From Methylophilaceae bacterium UBA6140 (lineage in GTDB: Bacteria > Pseudomonadota > Gammaproteobacteria > Burkholderiales > Methylophilaceae), in contig DIVE01000027.1 of assembly GCA_002423265.1 (NCBI GenBank), forward strand, positions 1 to 16,666: a stretch of 16,666 bases of DNA, read 5' to 3'. The stretch's first letter is position 1; every line of letters starts with the position of its first letter. The notes below the pieces were generated by a model. It was not told the DNA's origin, did not search any database, and saw only the letters and a list, made by a program, of their open reading frames with translations. This document shows positions 1 to 6,783 of this stretch, one piece after another. The position numbers were made by a program, and so were the translations under genes.

Positions 1-1
1 G

Positions 2-688
2 GACAAGCCCAGCGAGATCCGGGTCAAACCGGCAGAACAGACGCGCGAGGCCAATAAGCAGGCGGAGCTGGATGCTGAAGCCGAACGCAAACGGCAACGT
101 GTTGCCGAGCTGGAGAAAGAGGCCGAGGCCTTGATGACCCAGGCGCGGGCGAAGAAAACGATAGAAACCGTGCCAACATCCCGGGCCGAGCAGCCGCAAA
201 CGGAATCGGGGCAGGCGCCGGAAGCCGTCTCCCGCACCTTGGATCGTGCGCAGCTGGCAACGGCGATTGCCGACATGGCAAGGCTGGAGGCGCAGATCGC
301 CAAGCAACAGGACGAATATCAGAAACGTCCCAAGCGCAGGTTTATCGGTGCCCGCACGCAGGAATACCGGTTTGCGACGTATGTCGAATCCTGGCGCCAG
401 AAAGTCGAGCGTGTCGGTAATCTCAACTACCCGGAAGCGGCCAGGGAACAGAAAATTTACGGCCAGTTGCGGATGACGGTTTCGATCAACGCCGATGGTT
501 CGATCGAAAGTGTGGAGATCAATCAGAGCTCGGGGCATCCGGTACTGGATAACGCCGCACGCCGTATCGTCGAGCTGGCCGCGCCTTATTCGCCGTTTCC
601 CGATAATATCCGCAAGGATACTGATATTCTGAGCATTACCAGAACCTGGACATTCACGCGCGAGGATAGCCTGGCAACCGGCAATTGA
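2..688 (+). CDS. TonB-family energy transducer, C-terminal part (5' end outside window)
   Basis: The frame is open from base 2 to the TGA at 686-688, giving 228 visible residues without an N-terminus; the membrane anchor must lie upstream. Visible residues 1-45 are highly charged (Lys/Glu/Arg/Ala) and look like the helical or extended periplasmic spacer of TonB/TolA-type proteins. About 124-220 match a TonB C-terminal domain: the stretch YVESWRQKVERVGNLNYPEAA is followed by a G-x-L-x-M-T-V strand, then DGSIESVEI and an LDNAARRIV helix. TonB proteins carry energy from ExbB/ExbD in the inner membrane to outer-membrane receptors. No exbB, exbD or receptor gene is in view, so the partner is unknown; a TonB-like protein with another role is possible. 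The ferredoxin gene follows after 32 nt on the same strand. Confidence 0.85.
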   Translation, partial: DKPSEIRVKPAEQTREANKQAELDAEAERKRQRVAELEKEAEALMTQARAKKTIETVPTSRAEQPQTESGQAPEAVSRTLDRAQLATAIADMARLEAQIAKQQDEYQKRPKRRFIGARTQEYRFATYVESWRQKVERVGNLNYPEAAREQKIYGQLRMTVSINADGSIESVEINQSSGHPVLDNAARRIVELAAPYSPFPDNIRKDTDILSITRTWTFTREDSLATGN

Positions 689-720
689 AGCGCGCTGCAC
701 AAGACTGTAGAGCAAACATC

Positions 721-1029
721 ATGAATTACTACCGGCATCACGTATTTTTCTGCCTCAACAAACGCGAGGATGGTGCCGCCTGCTGCACCGACTACGGCGC
801 CGAGGCGGCCTTCGACCACATGAAGGCGCGCGTCAAGAAGCTCAACCTGAACGGCGAAGGCAAGGTGCGCATCAACCGTGCCGGATGCTTCGATCGTTGC
901 GGCGAAGGGCCGTTGCTGGTGATTTATCCGCAGGCGGTCTGGTATCGCTTTGTCGATACCGACGATATCGACGATATCATCGAATCACACCTGATCGGCG
1001 GCAAGACGGTAGAGCGGCTGCTGGCTTAA
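721..1029 (+). CDS. Thioredoxin-fold [2Fe-2S] ferredoxin
   Basis: This 102-residue protein has the cysteine layout of the thioredoxin-like [2Fe-2S] ferredoxin family (Shethna type, related to the NuoE fold). Cys11 and Cys21/Cys22 form the first pair, and Cys56 and Cys60 lie in RAGCFDRCGEGP. It starts HHVFFCLNKR, typical of the proteobacterial members. It should be a soluble one-electron carrier in the cytoplasm; the redox partner cannot be told from the window. The ATG at 721 was chosen because the family begins just ahead of the first cysteine. An in-frame TTG at 685 would overlap the preceding TonB stop and add 12 residues unlike the family. The Shine-Dalgarno is weak (AGAG about 8 nt upstream). 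Its stop TAA at 1027-1029 overlaps the stop of the convergent HIT gene. Confidence 0.88.
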   Translation: MNYYRHHVFFCLNKREDGAACCTDYGAEAAFDHMKARVKKLNLNGEGKVRINRAGCFDRCGEGPLLVIYPQAVWYRFVDTDDIDDIIESHLIGGKTVERLLA

Positions 1030-1445
1030 ATTCCGCCCAGCCTGCTCTGAATTGCCGTTTTCAGCCGGCGGGCGGTATTGGCGTCGAGCGGCATGGACAC
1101 GGTTTCGCGCTGGCTGGTTGCCCAGATCGGGCCGGGGAAAGTCCTGTCGTGCCTGAAGCGCGGAATAATATGCCAGTGCAGGTGGGGTGTCATGTTGCCG
1201 AGAGAGGCAAGGTTGATTTTTTCCGGCAGCAAAATCTCGCGCACTGCCTCTTCCACGACAAATACGACCGACATCAGGCGCTCGCGCTGGTGCCGGTCGA
1301 GATCCGTCATTTCCTTGATATGGTGCGTGAGAATAACGCGGCAAAAGCCTGGATAATCCATATCCTCCACCCGAACCACGCGGCAAAAACCATCCTGCCA
1401 AATCAGCTCGCCGCCGGGATCGCGGCACAACTCGCAATCAGCCAC
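1026..1445 (-). CDS. HIT-family (histidine triad) hydrolase
   Basis: The 139-residue protein carries the histidine triad motif as HLHWHIIPR, with His88, His90 and His92 in H-x-H-x-H form. HIT proteins are nucleotide hydrolases or transferases whose middle histidine attacks the alpha-phosphate. An N-terminal Cys4-x2-Cys7 pair may bind zinc, as in some relatives. The sequence resembles the short 'HIT domain-containing protein' common in betaproteobacteria; the substrate is not known. Two starts are possible: TTG at 1451 and GTG at 1445. The AAGGAG at 1459-1454 lies only 2 nt from the TTG but 8 nt from the GTG, so the GTG is preferred. The gene is convergent with the ferredoxin gene and divergent from cfa, with a promoter candidate inside the intergenic dyad. 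Confidence 0.9.
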   Translation of the reverse strand: MADCELCRDPGGELIWQDGFCRVVRVEDMDYPGFCRVILTHHIKEMTDLDRHQRERLMSVVFVVEEAVREILLPEKINLASLGNMTPHLHWHIIPRFRHDRTFPGPIWATSQRETVSMPLDANTARRLKTAIQSRLGGI

Positions 1446-1453
1446 AGGCAACT

Positions 1454-1459
1454 CTCCTT
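1454..1459 (-). promoter_or_regulatory. Shine-Dalgarno AAGGAG that fixes the HIT gene start
   Basis: On the minus strand AAGGAG is followed by 8 nt and then GTG at 1445. The competing TTG at 1451 is only 2 nt away, too close for normal initiation. This is the reason for the shorter HIT protein. Confidence 0.7.
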
Positions 1460-1494
1460 TAACTATCGTGATATTTTATTTATATTATGGGCTA

Positions 1495-1534
1495 ACTCGG
1501 ATATTTCACCATAGCGGCCCTGAAATATCCGGGT
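1495..1534. repeat. 14-bp inverted repeat (possible operator) between the HIT gene and cfa
   Basis: The left arm ACTCGGATATTTCA (1495-1508) and right arm TGAAATATCCGGGT (1521-1534) are complementary at 13 of 14 positions, the odd pair being T1497 with G1532. The core 11 bp are perfect. The centre of 12 nt is CCATAGCGGCCC. No T-run follows either arm, so it does not look like a terminator. It lies in a 267-bp gap between divergently read genes and overlaps a candidate promoter, which suits an operator for a dimeric regulator. That role is inference. Confidence 0.6.
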
Positions 1535-1537
1535 CAA
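1508..1537 (-). promoter_or_regulatory. Candidate promoter for the HIT gene
   Basis: On the minus strand, TTGACC (1537-1532) matches the -35 consensus at five of six bases. After an 18-bp spacer comes TATGGT (1513-1508), which matches the -10 consensus at four of six. Transcription would begin near 1501 with a leader of about 55 nt. The elements sit inside the 1495-1534 inverted repeat, so a protein bound there would cover them. Found by eye; another start site is possible. Confidence 0.35.
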
Positions 1538-1631
1538 GTTGCGATCAAACGCTCGATTGCAAGCAACGATGGGCTTTCCGATACAGCCTCATGAAAACCA
1601 CGACGGCTGATTCATGACGACACTTAACCGG

Positions 1632-1649
1632 ACTCAAAAGCATTTGAGT
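1632..1649. repeat. Small dyad ACTCAAA-N4-TTTGAGT upstream of cfa
   Basis: Two perfect 7-bp arms (1632-1638 and 1643-1649) are separated by AGCA. The dyad is 64 bp before the cfa start. No clear -10/-35 pair was found around it, so its link to cfa control is a guess. Confidence 0.35.
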
Positions 1650-1700
1650 TACATTGGTGAGGTTTGCCTGTCATCGAAGTGCTAACCGGGGTTCAAAACA

Positions 1701-1705
1701 GGAGG
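1701..1705 (+). promoter_or_regulatory. Shine-Dalgarno GGAGG that fixes the cfa TTG start
   Basis: GGAGG is followed by 7 nt and then TTG at 1713. No ATG or GTG in that frame offers a comparable site while keeping the N-terminus of the family, so the TTG is accepted as the cfa start. Confidence 0.8.
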
Positions 1706-1712
1706 ATCAGTA

Positions 1713-2852
1713 TTGGCTACGTCAGCTCTGAAACCGTCACCGCCAACTGTGCTGCGCAAGCTTTTCGGGCTTGCCGGCGTTGAATTCAACGGCAGCCAGC
1801 CTTGGGATATCCAGGTGCGCGATGCGGATGTTTACCGCAGAACCCTGCACAAGGGCACCCTCGGTTTCGGCGATGCCTATGTCGATGGCTTGTGGGATGC
1901 AGAACAACTGGATGAAACCATCAGGCATCTGCTCGATGCCGGGGTCGAAAGCAAGACCGTCGGTTGGGCCAAGGTCAGGCTGGTGGCCGAAGTTCTGCGG
2001 CATCGCTTCTTCAATTTGCAATCCTACAAGCGCGCCTTCGAAGTCGGCGAACGTCACTACGATATCGGCAATGACGTGTTCGAAGCCATGCTCGATTCCA
2101 GCATGAGTTATTCCTGCGCATACTGGGCCAAGGCCGACAACCTGGAGCAGGCGCAGCATGACAAGCTCGACATGATCTGCCGCAAGCTGGAGCTGAAGCC
2201 GGGCGAACGCGTGCTGGAAATCGGCTGCGGCTGGGGCGGGTTGGCAAGACATGCGGCGGCCAATTACGGCGTCGAGATGGTTGGTATCACCGTTTCGAAA
2301 GAGCAGAAGAAACTGGCCGAAGAACGTTGTGCCGGATTGCCGGTAGAGATCGTGCTGATGGACTACCGCCTGCTGCAAGGGCAGTACGACAAGATCGTCT
2401 CGGTCGGTATGTTCGAACATGTCGGGCCCAAGAACTATCCGGTCTATTTCCGCAAGGCCTTCGAGCTGCTGCGCGACGACGGCCTTTTTCTGCTGCATAC
2501 CATTGGCAGCTTCAAGGCGATCAGCCATACCGATGCCTGGATCGATCGCTATATTTTCCCCAACGGCAAGATTCCATCGCTGCACGAGATCACGCGCAAT
2601 ATCGAAGGGCGCTTCGTGCTGGAGGACTGGCATAACTTCGGTCGTGATTATGACCGCACGCTGATGGCATGGTGGGACAACTTCGATCGCGCCTGGCCGC
2701 AGCTTCAGGCCCGTTACGACGAAAAGTTCTACCGCATGTGGAAGTACTACCTGATGTGCTGCGCCGGCTACTTCCGCAGCCGCCAGGGCCAGCTCTGGCA
2801 ATTGGTGCTGAGCAAACGCGGCCGCCAGGCCATGTACCGGTCGATACGCTAG
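1713..2852 (+). CDS. cfa: Cyclopropane-fatty-acyl-phospholipid synthase
   Basis: This soluble, membrane-associating enzyme moves a methylene group from S-adenosylmethionine onto the double bond of unsaturated acyl chains in phospholipids. The 379 residues are close to the 382 of E. coli Cfa. The SAM-binding loop is VLEIGCGWGG (167-176). The bicarbonate-site residues known from E. coli (Cys139, Glu239, His266, Ile268, Tyr317) are all present at a constant offset of four: Cys135, Glu235, His262, Ile264 and Tyr313. The family end is seen in the CCAGYFRSRQGQLWQ stretch (349-363). The enzyme should therefore be active. The start is a TTG with a strong Shine-Dalgarno. The gene stands alone, is divergent from the HIT gene and ends 6 nt before the convergent lipA stop. 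In many bacteria cfa responds to stationary phase and acid stress; I could not find a convincing promoter here. Confidence 0.96.
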   Translation: MATSALKPSPPTVLRKLFGLAGVEFNGSQPWDIQVRDADVYRRTLHKGTLGFGDAYVDGLWDAEQLDETIRHLLDAGVESKTVGWAKVRLVAEVLRHRFFNLQSYKRAFEVGERHYDIGNDVFEAMLDSSMSYSCAYWAKADNLEQAQHDKLDMICRKLELKPGERVLEIGCGWGGLARHAAANYGVEMVGITVSKEQKKLAEERCAGLPVEIVLMDYRLLQGQYDKIVSVGMFEHVGPKNYPVYFRKAFELLRDDGLFLLHTIGSFKAISHTDAWIDRYIFPNGKIPSLHEITRNIEGRFVLEDWHNFGRDYDRTLMAWWDNFDRAWPQLQARYDEKFYRMWKYYLMCCAGYFRSRQGQLWQLVLSKRGRQAMYRSIR

Positions 2853-2858
2853 GCCTTT

Positions 2859-3833
2859 TTAAACTCCGGCAGAGTGCGCCTGCTGGTCGGCGTGGTAGCT
2901 TGAGCGCACCATCGGGCCGCAGGCGGCATGGGTGAAGCCCATGGCCAGCGCCTTTGTTTCAAAATCCTTGAACACCGCCGGTTCGACGAAGCGTTTGACC
3001 GGCAGATGGTGCGGGCTGGGTTGCAGGTACTGGCCCAGTGTCAGCATGGTGACTCCGTGGTCGCGCAGGTCTTGCATCACCTGCAGGATTTCTTCATCGG
3101 TTTCGCCTATGCCCAGCATCAGCCCCGATTTGGTCGGTACTTGCGGGTGCTGTTCGCCGAAGACTTTCAGCAGATTGAGCGAGTTGCGGTAATCGGAGCC
3201 GGGGCGCGCTTCCTTGTACAGGCGCGGCACGGTTTCCAGGTTGTGATTCATCACATCCGGCGGTGCGGCAGTCAGTATCTCGATGGCGCGGTCCAGCCTG
3301 CCACGGAAATCCGGCACCAGAATCTCGATCTTGATCTCCGGTGATTGCGCACGCACGGCGCTGATGCAGTCGACGAAATGTTGCGCGCCGCCATCGCGCA
3401 GATCGTCGCGGTCGACGCTGGTGATGACGACGTATTTGAGTTTCATCTGCGTGATGGTGCGGGCGAGATTCTCCGGTTCGTTGACGTCCGGCGGTAGTGG
3501 TTTGCCGTGGGCGACGTCGCAGAACGGGCAGCGCCGGGTGCAGATGTCGCCGAGGATCATGAAGGTGGCGGTGCCGCCGCTGAAGCATTCACCGATGTTG
3601 GGGCAGGAGGCTTCTTCGCAGACGGTGTGCAGATGGTTGTCGCGCAATATCTGTTTGATTTCCTGAAAGCGCGCGCTGTCCGGTACTTTCATGCGGATCC
3701 ATTCCGGTTTTCGCATGGCCGGTTGCGGCACGATCTTGATCGGGATGCGGGCGGTCTTGGCGGCGCCGGTTTCCTTGAGGCCGGCGACCTTGGCGCCCGG
3801 GCGTTTCGCTGTGGTGTCGATGATGTCGCTCAT
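2859..3833 (-). CDS. lipA: Lipoyl synthase (radical SAM)
   Basis: LipA inserts two sulfur atoms at C6 and C8 of octanoyl groups attached to lipoyl domains of 2-oxoacid dehydrogenases and the glycine cleavage H protein. The 324 residues match the usual length. The auxiliary [4Fe-4S] cluster ligands are Cys72, Cys77 and Cys83 (C-x4-C-x5-C). The radical-SAM cluster ligands are Cys98, Cys102 and Cys105 (C-x3-C-x2-C, in CTRRCPFC). The C-terminal RSSYHAD carries the serine that ligates the auxiliary cluster in characterised LipA. The ATG start overlaps the lipB stop by 4 nt (ATGA) and no Shine-Dalgarno is visible, so translation is probably coupled to lipB. It is the last gene of the long minus-strand cluster and meets cfa tail to tail. 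Confidence 0.98.
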   Translation of the reverse strand: MSDIIDTTAKRPGAKVAGLKETGAAKTARIPIKIVPQPAMRKPEWIRMKVPDSARFQEIKQILRDNHLHTVCEEASCPNIGECFSGGTATFMILGDICTRRCPFCDVAHGKPLPPDVNEPENLARTITQMKLKYVVITSVDRDDLRDGGAQHFVDCISAVRAQSPEIKIEILVPDFRGRLDRAIEILTAAPPDVMNHNLETVPRLYKEARPGSDYRNSLNLLKVFGEQHPQVPTKSGLMLGIGETDEEILQVMQDLRDHGVTMLTLGQYLQPSPHHLPVKRFVEPAVFKDFETKALAMGFTHAACGPMVRSSYHADQQAHSAGV

Positions 3834-4477
3834 GCGGGGGATTCGTCGGTGTATTGGATGTCAGTATAAGCCAGATCGCGGCACAGGTTGAGCAGCAAGG
3901 CATCGGCCGCCGCCGGCAGCGACAGGTCGATGCCGAGATCGGCGAGTTGCGTCACTTGCAGGCCGCGGTAGCCGCAGGGGTCGATGGCATCGAACGGGCT
4001 CAGATCCATCGCGACATTGAGCGCCAGTCCATGATAGCAATGATTTTTCTTCAGGCGCAGGCCGAGCGAGGCGATCTTGCGGCCGGCCACATAAACGCCG
4101 GGGGCGTTGGCCAGCGCACTGGCCTCGATATCATGCGCGGCCAGCAGGTCGATAATGGCGTTCTCCATGGCGCTGACCAGTTGCCGGACCTTGAGCCCTT
4201 TGCGGTTGAGGTCGAGCAGCAGATAAATGACGACCTGACCCGGGCCGTGGTAGGTGATCTTGCCGCCGCGATCGACCAGCAGCAGCTGGATATCGTCTCG
4301 CGTCGGGAGGCGCACGTCGCGGCGATTGAGCCCCAGCGTGTAGACCGGCGGGTGTTCGGTGACCCACAATTCATCCATGGTGTCATCTGTGCGGGCGGCA
4401 GTGAAAGCCTGCATGGCATGCCATACAGGCTCGTAGTCGGTCCGGCCGAGCCGGCGTATGGTCAGACGTTGTGGCAT
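3830..4477 (-). CDS. lipB: Octanoyl-ACP:protein N-octanoyltransferase
   Basis: LipB moves the octanoyl group from acyl carrier protein onto the target lysine of lipoyl domains, the step before LipA. The protein has 215 residues. The family motif [12 protein letters not shown] is at 70-81, [11 protein letters not shown] at 132-142, and the HGLALNV strand at 149-155. The catalytic pair is Lys134 and Cys168 (in PCGY), equivalent to Lys135 and Cys169 of E. coli. The ATG at 4477 has no clear Shine-Dalgarno and follows the ybeD stop by 4 nt, which suggests coupled translation. Its stop overlaps the lipA start. The ybeD-lipB-lipA order is conserved widely in proteobacteria. Confidence 0.98.
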   Translation of the reverse strand: MPQRLTIRRLGRTDYEPVWHAMQAFTAARTDDTMDELWVTEHPPVYTLGLNRRDVRLPTRDDIQLLLVDRGGKITYHGPGQVVIYLLLDLNRKGLKVRQLVSAMENAIIDLLAAHDIEASALANAPGVYVAGRKIASLGLRLKKNHCYHGLALNVAMDLSPFDAIDPCGYRGLQVTQLADLGIDLSLPAAADALLLNLCRDLAYTDIQYTDESPA

Positions 4478-4481
4478 GCGG

Positions 4482-4748
4482 TCAGAGCACGTACTTGACC
4501 ATCGGGTGCGAAGTCAGGGCGCGATAGATGTCGTCCAGTTGCGGTTTGGAGGTGACGTATACCGTGCAGGTCAGGCTCAGGTACTTGCCGGCCGAACTGG
4601 CGCGCATCTCGACCTTGCCGGCGTCGAAGTCGGTGTCATGTACACGGATGACGTTGATGATGGTTTGTGCAAATTCGGCGCGCATTTCGCCCATCACCTT
4701 GATCGGGAAACTGCAGGGGAATTCGATCAGTGTCTGTTCTTCAGCCAC
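4482..4748 (-). CDS. ybeD: YbeD-like DUF493 protein
   Basis: This 88-residue protein belongs to the YbeD/DUF493 family (87 residues in E. coli), a small ferredoxin-like or ACT-like fold of unknown molecular role usually found next to lipB. Recognisable parts are [12 protein letters not shown] (9-20), a VxVHDTDF turn (36-41) and the closing strand with [11 protein letters not shown]. The frame can be extended far upstream, but that part is only a shadow of the aminotransferase gene in another frame. The GTG at 4748 gives the family length and overlaps the aminotransferase 3' end by 8 nt. No strong Shine-Dalgarno is present, consistent with coupling. A regulatory role in lipoate metabolism has been suggested only from its location. 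Confidence 0.9.
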   Translation of the reverse strand: MAEEQTLIEFPCSFPIKVMGEMRAEFAQTIINVIRVHDTDFDAGKVEMRASSAGKYLSLTCTVYVTSKPQLDDIYRALTSHPMVKYVL

Positions 4749-5598
4749 GGCGCATGACCCCGGTCTTGAAATCCTGATAGAGCTGATACATCCGGCGGAA
4801 TACGGGGCCTGGTTTGCCATCCCCCACCAGCTTGCCATCCAGCGTGACGATGGCGAGAATTTCCTTGGTCGAAGAGGTGATCCAGAGTTCGTCTGCGGCG
4901 CGGATGCGCTCCTCCTCGAAATAACCGATCTGTACCGGGATATGATTGGCTTCGGCCAATTCCAGCACCACGTCGTAGGTAATGCCGGGCAGCATGTGCT
5001 GATCCTTGGGCGGTGCGAGGATGACGCCGTTTTCCACAGCGAAGATGTTGCTGGCGGCGCCTTCGGTGAGGATACCGTCACGAAACAGAATGGTTTCCAC
5101 TGCCCCGGCATCGACCGCCCGCTGCCGCAACAGAACATTGGGCAGCAGGGCAACCACCTTGAGGTCGCAATGATCCCAGCGGATATCCTGCGCACTGATG
5201 GCAGGCACGCCATGTTCGACCTGCGCGGATGAAGGCGTAATGAGCGGATTGCTCATCATGAATACCGTAGGCACCGAATGCTCGGGGAAGGCGTGATCGC
5301 GAGGAGCCGGGCCACGCGTAACCTGCAGATAGACGGATTGATCCTCGGCTTCGTTTTTTGCGATCAGCGCCAGTGTCAGCGCTTCCCACTCGTCGAGACT
5401 ATGCGGGTTCTCCAGCCTGAGACCGGCAAGGCTGTGCTGCAGGCGGCACAGGTGTTCACGCAGCCTGAAGGCGCGTTTGGAGTAGACCGGAATCACTTCG
5501 TAGACGCCGTCGCCGAAAATGAAGCCACGATCGAGCACCGGCACGCACGCCTGTTCTATAGGCAGAAACTGGCCATTCAGGTAAACGATCTGACTCAT
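4741..5598 (-). CDS. dat: D-amino-acid aminotransferase (class IV PLP enzyme)
   Basis: The enzyme interconverts D-amino acids and 2-oxo acids, for example D-Ala plus 2-oxoglutarate to pyruvate plus D-Glu, in the cytoplasm. The protein has 285 residues. Fold-type IV features are DRGFIFGDGVYE (23-34), the PLP lysine Lys147 and Glu179 in TEGAASN. The substrate carboxylate trap of the Bacillus D-amino-acid aminotransferase (Tyr31, Arg98, His100) is present at a constant offset of two: Tyr33, Arg100 and His102. That argues for D-amino acids rather than branched-chain substrates. The ATG at 5598 has GAGGG 7 nt upstream; 29 further in-frame codons upstream lack family similarity. It follows dacC by 25 nt. 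Its neighbours suggest a part in supplying or recycling D-Ala and D-Glu for peptidoglycan. Confidence 0.92.
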   Translation of the reverse strand: MSQIVYLNGQFLPIEQACVPVLDRGFIFGDGVYEVIPVYSKRAFRLREHLCRLQHSLAGLRLENPHSLDEWEALTLALIAKNEAEDQSVYLQVTRGPAPRDHAFPEHSVPTVFMMSNPLITPSSAQVEHGVPAISAQDIRWDHCDLKVVALLPNVLLRQRAVDAGAVETILFRDGILTEGAASNIFAVENGVILAPPKDQHMLPGITYDVVLELAEANHIPVQIGYFEEERIRAADELWITSSTKEILAIVTLDGKLVGDGKPGPVFRRMYQLYQDFKTGVMRRG

Positions 5599-5623
5599 GA
5601 CGTAGCCCTCGCTTGGTATGTCC

Positions 5624-6763
5624 CTACATGAACCACAGGCGGATGGTGTCCCACAGACGGCCGAAGAAACCGGCGATAGCCACATTCTTGGCGGCTACCA
5701 GCTTCTGGCTGTCGATCACTTTGTCGTCCAGTATGAAATCGATGCTGCCGACTTCATCGCCCGCCTTGATCGGCGCGATCAGCGGTTGTTTGCTGGTGAC
5801 CTTGGCTTTCACGCGGCTGTATTCGCCCTTGGGTAGTGTGATGTAGAGGTCTTTTGCGACGGTGGCGGCCAGAGTATTGTCGCTGCCTTTCCAGACCTTG
5901 AGCTGATTGACAGCCTGGCCAGCCTTGTAGACCAGTTGCGACTCGTGGAACTGGAAGCCGAAGTTCAGAAGCTTCTGGCTTTCTATCGCGCGCGCATTTT
6001 CCGATGCGGCGCCCAGCACTACGGAAATCAGACGCATGTCGCCGCGTTTGGCCGAGGTCATCAGGCAGTAACCGGCCGATTTCGTATGGCCGGTCTTGAT
6101 GCCGTCGACATAAGGGTCAAGCCACAGCAGGCGGTTGCGGTTGGGTTGTGTGATGTTGTTGTAGGTATATTCCTTGACCGAATAATGACGTTGATACTGC
6201 TCGGGGAAGTCCTGAATCAGGGCTGCGGCCAGTAGCGCGAGATCATGCGCGGTGGTGTAATGCGCGTCATCCGGCAGGCCGGTGGAATTGACGAAGTTGG
6301 TGTTGTTCATGCCGAGACGCTTGGCTTCCTTGGTCATCAGCTGGGCGAATACTTCTTCGGAGCCGGCAACGCCTTCAGCCAGCGCGATCGAGGCATCGTT
6401 GCCGGATTGCACGATGAGGCCGTGCAACAGCTCTTCCACGGTGACCGGCCGGTTGGGTTCGATAAACATTCTGGAACCCTCTGCCTTCCATGCGACGGGG
6501 CTGACAGGAAGAACCTGATCAGATTTCAGATGGCCGTTCTTCAATGCCTTGAACACCAGATAGGCGGTCATTACCTTGGTCAGCGAGGCGGGTTCAATCC
6601 TGGCGCCGGCGCCTTCTTCGGCAATGATGTTATCGCTGTTGACGTCCAGCAGCACATACGATTTGACGGCCAGCGAAGGTGGCGGCGGAATGTCGGCAGC
6701 CAGCGTGTGGAGCGGCGTAACGAGCAGCAGGGTGGAAAGAAAAGCGGATTTCAGTATTTGCAT
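5624..6763 (-). CDS. dacC: D-alanyl-D-alanine carboxypeptidase (PBP5/6 type)
   Basis: This periplasmic, low-molecular-mass penicillin-binding protein removes the terminal D-Ala of peptidoglycan pentapeptides. The 379-residue precursor starts with a signal peptide (about 1-23, basic then hydrophobic, ending TLA-AD). All three active-site motifs are present: Ser60-x-x-Lys63 (SLTK), Ser120-Gly-Asn122 and Lys223-Thr-Gly225. A C-terminal beta domain follows the catalytic domain. The last residues, GRLWDTIRLWFM, form the amphipathic helix that anchors such enzymes to the inner membrane. The ATG at 6763 is preferred to the TTG at 6769 two codons upstream; neither has a good Shine-Dalgarno. It follows rlpA by 20 nt. 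The choice of dacC over dacA is by family naming habit, not a proven subgroup. Confidence 0.95.
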   Translation of the reverse strand: MQILKSAFLSTLLLVTPLHTLAADIPPPPSLAVKSYVLLDVNSDNIIAEEGAGARIEPASLTKVMTAYLVFKALKNGHLKSDQVLPVSPVAWKAEGSRMFIEPNRPVTVEELLHGLIVQSGNDASIALAEGVAGSEEVFAQLMTKEAKRLGMNNTNFVNSTGLPDDAHYTTAHDLALLAAALIQDFPEQYQRHYSVKEYTYNNITQPNRNRLLWLDPYVDGIKTGHTKSAGYCLMTSAKRGDMRLISVVLGAASENARAIESQKLLNFGFQFHESQLVYKAGQAVNQLKVWKGSDNTLAATVAKDLYITLPKGEYSRVKAKVTSKQPLIAPIKAGDEVGSIDFILDDKVIDSQKLVAAKNVAIAGFFGRLWDTIRLWFM

Positions 6764-6783
6764 GTTCAAGGTTTCGAATTGAA

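Noticed and set aside
1557..1585. Possible cfa promoter TTGCAA-N17-GATACA
   Set aside because: The -10 matches only three of six bases, and no other mark supports it.
1737..2801. A 354-codon open frame on the minus strand opposite cfa
   Set aside because: It mirrors the codon structure of cfa, has no domain I recognise and no ribosome site; cfa has all its active-site residues.
2820..2860. Possible terminator for cfa (GGCC repeats followed by five T)
   Set aside because: The best stem is only four pairs with a long loop, too weak to call.
3854..4498. A 214-codon plus-strand frame opposite lipB
   Set aside because: lipB carries its catalytic Lys and Cys; the antisense frame has no start site or family match.
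4749..5213. A longer 243-codon version of the ybeD frame
   Set aside because: Only the last 88 codons match YbeD; the rest is the aminotransferase gene read out of frame.
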